Below, in pieces: positions 6,533-9,391 of a stretch of DNA of 9,391 nucleotides. Positions within the stretch are counted from its first letter, which is position 1. Each line of letters starts with the position of its first letter. The notes below the pieces were generated by a model that saw nothing but the letters and a program-made list of their open reading frames with translations, was not told the DNA's origin and did not search any database. This DNA comes from JABCYV01 sp035512155. GTDB taxonomy: Bacteria; Acidobacteriota; Terriglobia; Terriglobales; Acidobacteriaceae. The stretch is from positions 1-9,391 of the forward strand of contig DATKEN010000172.1 of assembly GCA_035512155.1 (NCBI GenBank), given 5' to 3'. The translations under genes and the position numbers were made by a program.

Positions 6533-7066
6533 CTATACTTGCGGGCCAACTACCTTGCCCACAATTCCAGAGCGGGTGGATACCCCCATCTTCACCATGA
6601 CCAAGCGCAGAAATGCCTTAACTGTGTTCGGGCTGATGCTCATTCGGGATGCGATTTCCTTACTGGTCAGACCTTGAAGCAGCAGCTCGACGGTTTGGCG
6701 CTCTCGTTCCGTAAGATCAAACTGTTGCGAAATCTCCGATAGCGCCGTGCTGCCCGACGAATGTCTTTCCAGCAGTACAGCCACAGCGAGGCCCCCATCA
6801 TCGTTCTCATGACTGTTAAGACGGAATGTGCGGCAAATATATCTCCGCTTCCCCGACTTGAACTCTTTCACGAATTCCAGCGACTGTCCCACTTGCCGAT
6901 CGACCAGGCTGGATCGGACCTTGTCCGACAGAAACATATTTAACCGCCTAATCTTTTCCGGGGTGTTGGGGAAAGTAAGGATTTGTACAGCCTCGGCATT
7001 GCAAGCAATGGGACTCAGCGTTGGACCCACGAGCAAGAAACCTGGTTCTGATGTTCCGATCGGCAC
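6533..7066 (-). CDS. Regulator 2: PAS-like / LuxR-type HTH transcription factor, paralogue of regulator 1
   Basis: A 177-residue transcription factor, gapless in alignment with regulator 1 and 100 of 177 identical by hand count. The N-terminal PAS-like domain (about 8-100) keeps FLSDKVRSSLV and KEFKSGKRRYICRTF. The C-terminal LuxR/GerE HTH (about 118-173) reads LTERERQTVELLLQGLTSKE and then SPNTVKAFLRLVMVKMGV, nearly unchanged. No receiver domain is present. The frame is open to GTG 7186, but GTG 7066 is preferred: AGGGAG lies 5 bases upstream and this start reproduces the paralogue's length exactly. PilZ follows on the same strand, possibly cotranscribed. It is divergent from the 7498 gene and shares its upstream region, which contains the CCAT-N5-CTAGTC motif, so autoregulation is possible (inference). 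Confidence 0.93.
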   Translation of the reverse strand: MPIGTSEPGFLLVGPTLSPIACNAEAVQILTFPNTPEKIRRLNMFLSDKVRSSLVDRQVGQSLEFVKEFKSGKRRYICRTFRLNSHENDDGGLAVAVLLERHSSGSTALSEISQQFDLTERERQTVELLLQGLTSKEIASRMSISPNTVKAFLRLVMVKMGVSTRSGIVGKVVGPQV

Positions 7067-7497
7067 GATCACTCCCTGGCCCGTTCGATTCGTCGTATTT
7101 CTTTGTGCACTGCGAGGCCATCCGGCCCCTTCCTGCAAACTCAATTCGCACCGCGCATGCATGGGGGTTGCGACACGGTTAGGCACTATTTCGAGTGCCT
7201 TAAATGGAACTGAATTCTTACGAACAACAGGTCGCTGGCACGCGACACTGCAAGTGGGCTAAGCCCTGTGGGGGAGGAAACGACGCGCCGGGAGTTTGTC
7301 ATCTTCGCCTTCGTTTGTCAAGCCGGAAGCGCGTTTGGAAGGTGGGTGCCCACTTCTAGGGCAATTCGAATGCATGACTAACCCGAATAGGCTACCCATG
7401 TGGACTAGTCACTATGACTAATACAAGGGCGCTATTGCGGCGGCCCACTTAAGATGATTTACTGTCGCGTGTTCTCGGAGAGACCCCGGAGACTGCT
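7067..7497. other. Shared upstream region between regulator 2 and the 7498 gene
   Basis: About 430 bases without a convincing gene. The part next to regulator 2 could code if the GTG at 7186 were used, but the extra 40 residues are not conserved in the paralogue. Small inverted repeats are seen: GTCGC/GCGAC (7231-7246), GGGCT-A-AGCCC (7256-7266) and GTGGG/CCCAC (7342-7353). Closer to the 7498 gene are ACCCGAAT (7381-7388, also at 6009-6016), the shared motif at 7396-7410, and GACTA at 7376-7380 and 7416-7420. I could not place a confident -35/-10 pair for either gene. Confidence 0.55.
7396..7410 (+). promoter_or_regulatory. CCAT-N5-CTAGTC motif before the 7498 gene
   Basis: CCATGTGGACTAGTC matches the copy at 8855-8869 in 13 of 15 positions and the copy at 5992-6006 in 11 of 15. 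It lies 87 bases before the GTG start at 7498. Its right half is the perfect 8-bp palindrome GACTAGTC. A protein-binding site is the simplest reading; the twin LuxR-type regulators are the obvious candidates but this is inference. Confidence 0.45.
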
Positions 7498-8037
7498 GTG
7501 TCCGCCCTTCCAGACGTCCACCTAAGGCGCCGCCAAAATGAGACTGCCGCCTCGATTGTCGGGTTGCTCGTACTTGGCGTGTCGGTCCTCGGCGTTGTTC
7601 TGTATCTAGCTGTGGGACTGCCGGTTTTGGCTGAAACCGCGAAATCTAAAAAGGTTATCTCCAAACCTCCTGCAAGTGTCGAGAAACTAAAGGAAGACCC
7701 AGGGAAACTCGTGCCAGATGCAGCCTCGGCCAAGGATCCCTATACCGATCCAGTGCTTTGTGCACAGCCTGATGGCGCAGCACAAGCGACTGGCAAGGGC
7801 AACGAAGCTGGTGCGAGTTCTTCTCGCGTCGTCGGGGCATCCTCCGCTGCCAAATCGGGCGACGCTGATTCGGGCGCTCAATCGAGCTCAGACCAGGCCG
7901 GCTCCGAAATGATTACCGACAAGCTGCAACTTTCTCTTGAACCAAAAGCCGATTCCGGGTCTGAACCGGCTGCGCAATGTGGTCGCGACGAGAACGCAAC
8001 CCAGGCGCGGGACAAAGCGGATGCACCACCGAACTGA
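7498..8037 (+). CDS. Single-TM protein with low-complexity Ala/Ser/Asp-rich exterior
   Basis: A 179-residue protein that I do not recognise. A basic N-terminus (LRRRQNE) precedes one hydrophobic segment at about 18-45 (SIVGLLVLGVSVLGVVLYLA), which is either an N-in membrane anchor or a signal peptide cut near VLA-ET. The rest is disordered-looking, rich in Ala, Ser, Asp, Lys and Gly, with two Cys (LCAQPDG and AAQCGRDE). GTG 7498 is the first usable start after an in-frame TAA at 7450 and has CGGAG 6 bases upstream. The next gene begins either 16 bases inside this one's end or 31 bases after it, so the two are probably cotranscribed and may work together, as with the small accessory proteins of envelope complexes (inference). 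Confidence 0.72.
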   Translation: MSALPDVHLRRRQNETAASIVGLLVLGVSVLGVVLYLAVGLPVLAETAKSKKVISKPPASVEKLKEDPGKLVPDAASAKDPYTDPVLCAQPDGAAQATGKGNEAGASSSRVVGASSAAKSGDADSGAQSSSDQAGSEMITDKLQLSLEPKADSGSEPAAQCGRDENATQARDKADAPPN

Positions 8038-8068
8038 TAAACTCCTTGTGCTGGATGTCAGGTCTTCT

Positions 8069-8788
8069 ATGGTAAGTTTTTGGCCACTTCGATTCTTCAT
8101 TCTTCTCGCGCTAAATTTGCTGTTGGTGACCCCGATTTACGCTCAGGGCCCCGCTGCCGATTGCAACATGCAAAATGCGAGTTCGGGTTGTGTCGCTGGG
8201 CAGCCCAGTTCTGCGTCCACGGGGTCAGTTCAGTCGAAGTCCTCAAGCGCCCCGAAAGTCACCTACCGTGATGGCCAGCTAACAATCAGGGCTCTCAACG
8301 TGAGCCTTGGCGACCTGCTGCGCGCAGTCAGCACACAGACCGGAGCGGTCATAGAGTTTCCGGCTGAGCGCGCCGGGGACGCTTTTTCTGCCCAGGCAGG
8401 TCCGGGGCCGGTGCGCGACGTTCTCGCAACTCTTCTAAACGGTTCGCGATTCAATTATGTGATGCTGGGATCCACCGGTAATCCGAACCTGCTGCAGCGC
8501 ATGATTTTGACCAACGCGGACCAGCCTGCGGGAAGCGCGCCTTCTGCATCGTCCGGCCAACCACCTGTGATTCCGCAGCAGACAGCTAGCGTGGCAGATT
8601 CGGACAATTCCGAAGACGCAGTTCCCCCGGTACCGACGGCAGCGCCTGTGGCTATGCAAATTTCCAACCCTGAACACCTGGAGCCGCCGAAAGAGCCTTT
8701 GTCCCCGGAGGTCCTGAAGCAAATGGTGCACGATCGCATGGCGGCGCGACAGCAGCAGGCGCCGCAGCAACCTGAGCCTGCGCAATAG
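8069..8788 (+). CDS. Exported protein with STN (secretin/TonB short N-terminal) domain
   Basis: A protein of 239 residues from ATG 8069. The signal peptide is MVSFWPLRFFILLALNLLLV... with cleavage after YAQ or IYA. Residues about 66-148 fit an STN domain (GQLTIRALNVSLGDLLRAVS, TGAVIEFP, VRDVLATLLNGSRFNYVML), the small beta-alpha module at the periplasmic end of secretins and TonB-dependent receptors. No secretin pore or receptor barrel follows; instead there is a Pro/Ser/Ala-rich stretch and a helix (SPEVLKQMVHDRMAARQQQ). It may therefore be a stand-alone periplasmic adaptor. The frame opens earlier: ATG 8021 overlaps the upstream gene by 17 bases and ATG 7937 would bury the signal peptide at residue 45, so 8069 (CAGG 6 bases upstream) or 8021 is likelier. 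Confidence 0.82.
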   Translation: MVSFWPLRFFILLALNLLLVTPIYAQGPAADCNMQNASSGCVAGQPSSASTGSVQSKSSSAPKVTYRDGQLTIRALNVSLGDLLRAVSTQTGAVIEFPAERAGDAFSAQAGPGPVRDVLATLLNGSRFNYVMLGSTGNPNLLQRMILTNADQPAGSAPSASSGQPPVIPQQTASVADSDNSEDAVPPVPTAAPVAMQISNPEHLEPPKEPLSPEVLKQMVHDRMAARQQQAPQQPEPAQ

Positions 8789-8849
8789 ATTCTCAAGCCA
8801 AGCCGGAAGCGCACAGGGAAATTTTCGTTCAGGGGACAGGTCACCTGGC

Positions 8850-9000
8850 TTAGTCCATATTGACTAGTCGGCGAGGTTAAACAAGCGGACTAATGCGATC
8901 GGGCAATTGCAGAACTAGCCCATTAGGCGTAACTTGCGGGGTCTAGTGAGTCCGACTAGGCCACGTGGGTAGTTGTAAAGATCGGACTACGAGTTAGAGT
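8850..9000 (+). promoter_or_regulatory. ACTA/CTAG site cluster before the 9065 gene
   Basis: In 150 bases there are TAGTCC (8851), the full motif CCATATTGACTAGTC (8855-8869), GGACTA (8887-8892), AACTAG (8913-8918), TCTAGT (8942-8947), GACTAG (8954-8959) and GGACTA (8984-8989). The tetramer CTAG, expected less than once, occurs four times. Plus-strand ACTA cores start at 8863, 8889, 8914, 8955 and 8986. CAGGT-C-ACCTG, a small palindrome, precedes them at 8837-8847. This looks like an array of binding sites for a regulator of the downstream secreted protein. Confidence 0.5.
8973..9000 (+). promoter_or_regulatory. Candidate promoter of the 9065 gene
   Basis: TTGTAA (8973-8978) and TAGAGT (8995-9000) are separated by 16 bases, each 4 of 6 to the sigma-70 consensus. 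A GGACTA element (8984-8989) sits in the spacer. Transcription would start near 9007, leaving a leader of about 58 bases with a strong ribosome binding site. The boxes are weak, as expected for an activator-dependent promoter, so this is tentative. Confidence 0.33.
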
Positions 9001-9064
9001 TCCGCCAGCGCGTCCTTAGCTGATTCTCCCCCCAGCTGGCAGCGCCCAACTAGGAGGATCTTCA

Positions 9065-9391
9065 ATGAAGAAAGTACTGTGTACCATTCTGTCTATTCTG
9101 GCCATTGCCCTCGTGCTGGGAGTGGTCTCGGGGACTGCTCTGGCCCAGGACAATAGCACCTACGCTGTCGCGTATTATTCGAACGCGAATACTACGGGCG
9201 CGCCGGATGCCACAGTGCGGGTCATCAACGACGGTGACACAGGGGGCACCCTCTGTGCGGCGTTCTACGTGTTCGACGATAGCCAGGAGATGCAGGAGTG
9301 CTGCAGCTGCCCGGTAACCGCCGACGGCCTTATTTCGGAATCCGTCAACAACTACCTGCTGGCGAATTCTCTAACCTCGTTCGTGAATCAC
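9065..9391 (+). CDS. Small secreted protein with the lipoprotein's Cys-motif domain; cut by the window end
   Basis: 109 codons are visible with no stop. ATG 9065 has an almost ideal AGGAGGA (9052-9058) 6 bases upstream, suggesting strong translation. Residues 1-27 are a classic signal peptide (MKKVLCTILSILAIALVLG, cleavage after ALA-Q). Residues 37-104 align without gaps to residues 312-379 of the lipoprotein at 4513-5925, 45 of 68 identical by hand count: YYSNANTTGAPDATVRVIN, LCAAFYVFDD and QEMQECCSCPVTADG. Cys64, Cys79, Cys80 and Cys82 are all conserved. There is no lipobox, so it is predicted to be released to the periplasm or outside the cell. I do not recognise the domain as a named family; disulfide bonding or metal binding by the ECCxCP motif is possible but unproven. 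Confidence 0.9.
   Translation, partial: MKKVLCTILSILAIALVLGVVSGTALAQDNSTYAVAYYSNANTTGAPDATVRVINDGDTGGTLCAAFYVFDDSQEMQECCSCPVTADGLISESVNNYLLANSLTSFVNH

Noticed and set aside
7067..7186. N-terminal extension of regulator 2 from GTG 7186
   Set aside because: The extra 40 residues have no counterpart in the paralogue, while GTG 7066 has AGGGAG upstream and gives exactly equal lengths.
6828..7262. Plus-strand open frame of 144 codons over the start of regulator 2
   Set aside because: Antisense to a well-conserved regulator and without recognisable features.
8435..8844. Arg- and Cys-rich minus-strand frames over the STN gene
   Set aside because: Composition typical of the antisense of Gln/Ala/Pro codons; no start signals.
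8850..9000. CRISPR array or tandem satellite before 9065
   Set aside because: The ACTA/CTAG elements are only 6-8 bases, irregularly spaced and in both orientations, without constant repeats or spacers. Regulatory sites fit better.

Overview
The window is bacterial chromosomal DNA, moderately GC-rich, and most resembles an Acidobacteriota (Terriglobia-like) genome. This is an inference from the gene mix: a lipoprotein with repeated Ig-like domains, AMIN, FecR-like, STN, PilZ and GAF/TonB-C proteins, and receiver-less LuxR-type regulators. No species can be named from the sequence alone. There are no tRNAs, insertion sequences, integrases or CRISPR arrays.

Layout. Positions 1-344 hold the 3' two thirds of the RNase P RNA, cut by the window edge. 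A gene-poor leader of about 360 bases follows, with a possible 12-codon leader peptide, then regulator 1 (706-1239), directly followed by an exported AMIN/FecR-like protein (1242-2714). Convergent to these is an inner-membrane GAF-TM-TonB-C fusion on the minus strand (2754-3974). A small basic hypothetical protein (4168-4437) has its own promoter and terminator. A minus-strand block then carries, in transcription order, regulator 2 (7066 to 6533), a PilZ protein (6443 to 6114) and a lipoprotein with three Ig-like domains and an unusual Cys-motif C-terminal domain (5925 to 4513). Divergent from regulator 2 is a plus-strand pair: a single-TM low-complexity protein (7498-8037) and an exported STN-domain protein (8069-8788). 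The window ends inside a small secreted protein (from 9065) that repeats the Cys-motif domain of the lipoprotein.

How it may fit together. The two regulators have the same length (177 aa), align without gaps, and have almost identical DNA-binding helices, so they should recognise the same or overlapping sites. A 15-base motif, CCAT-N5-CTAGTC, occurs exactly three times in gene-free DNA: in the lipoprotein promoter, before the 7498 gene, and before the 9065 gene. The last region is also crowded with further ACTA/CTAG sites. My working model, which is inference, is a small surface/envelope regulon controlled by twin PAS-like/LuxR regulators, whose outputs include two proteins sharing a cysteine-motif domain that I cannot assign to a named family. 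AMIN, STN, TonB-C and PilZ modules are all typical of secretin, pilus or outer-membrane machinery, but no secretin or pilin is present here.
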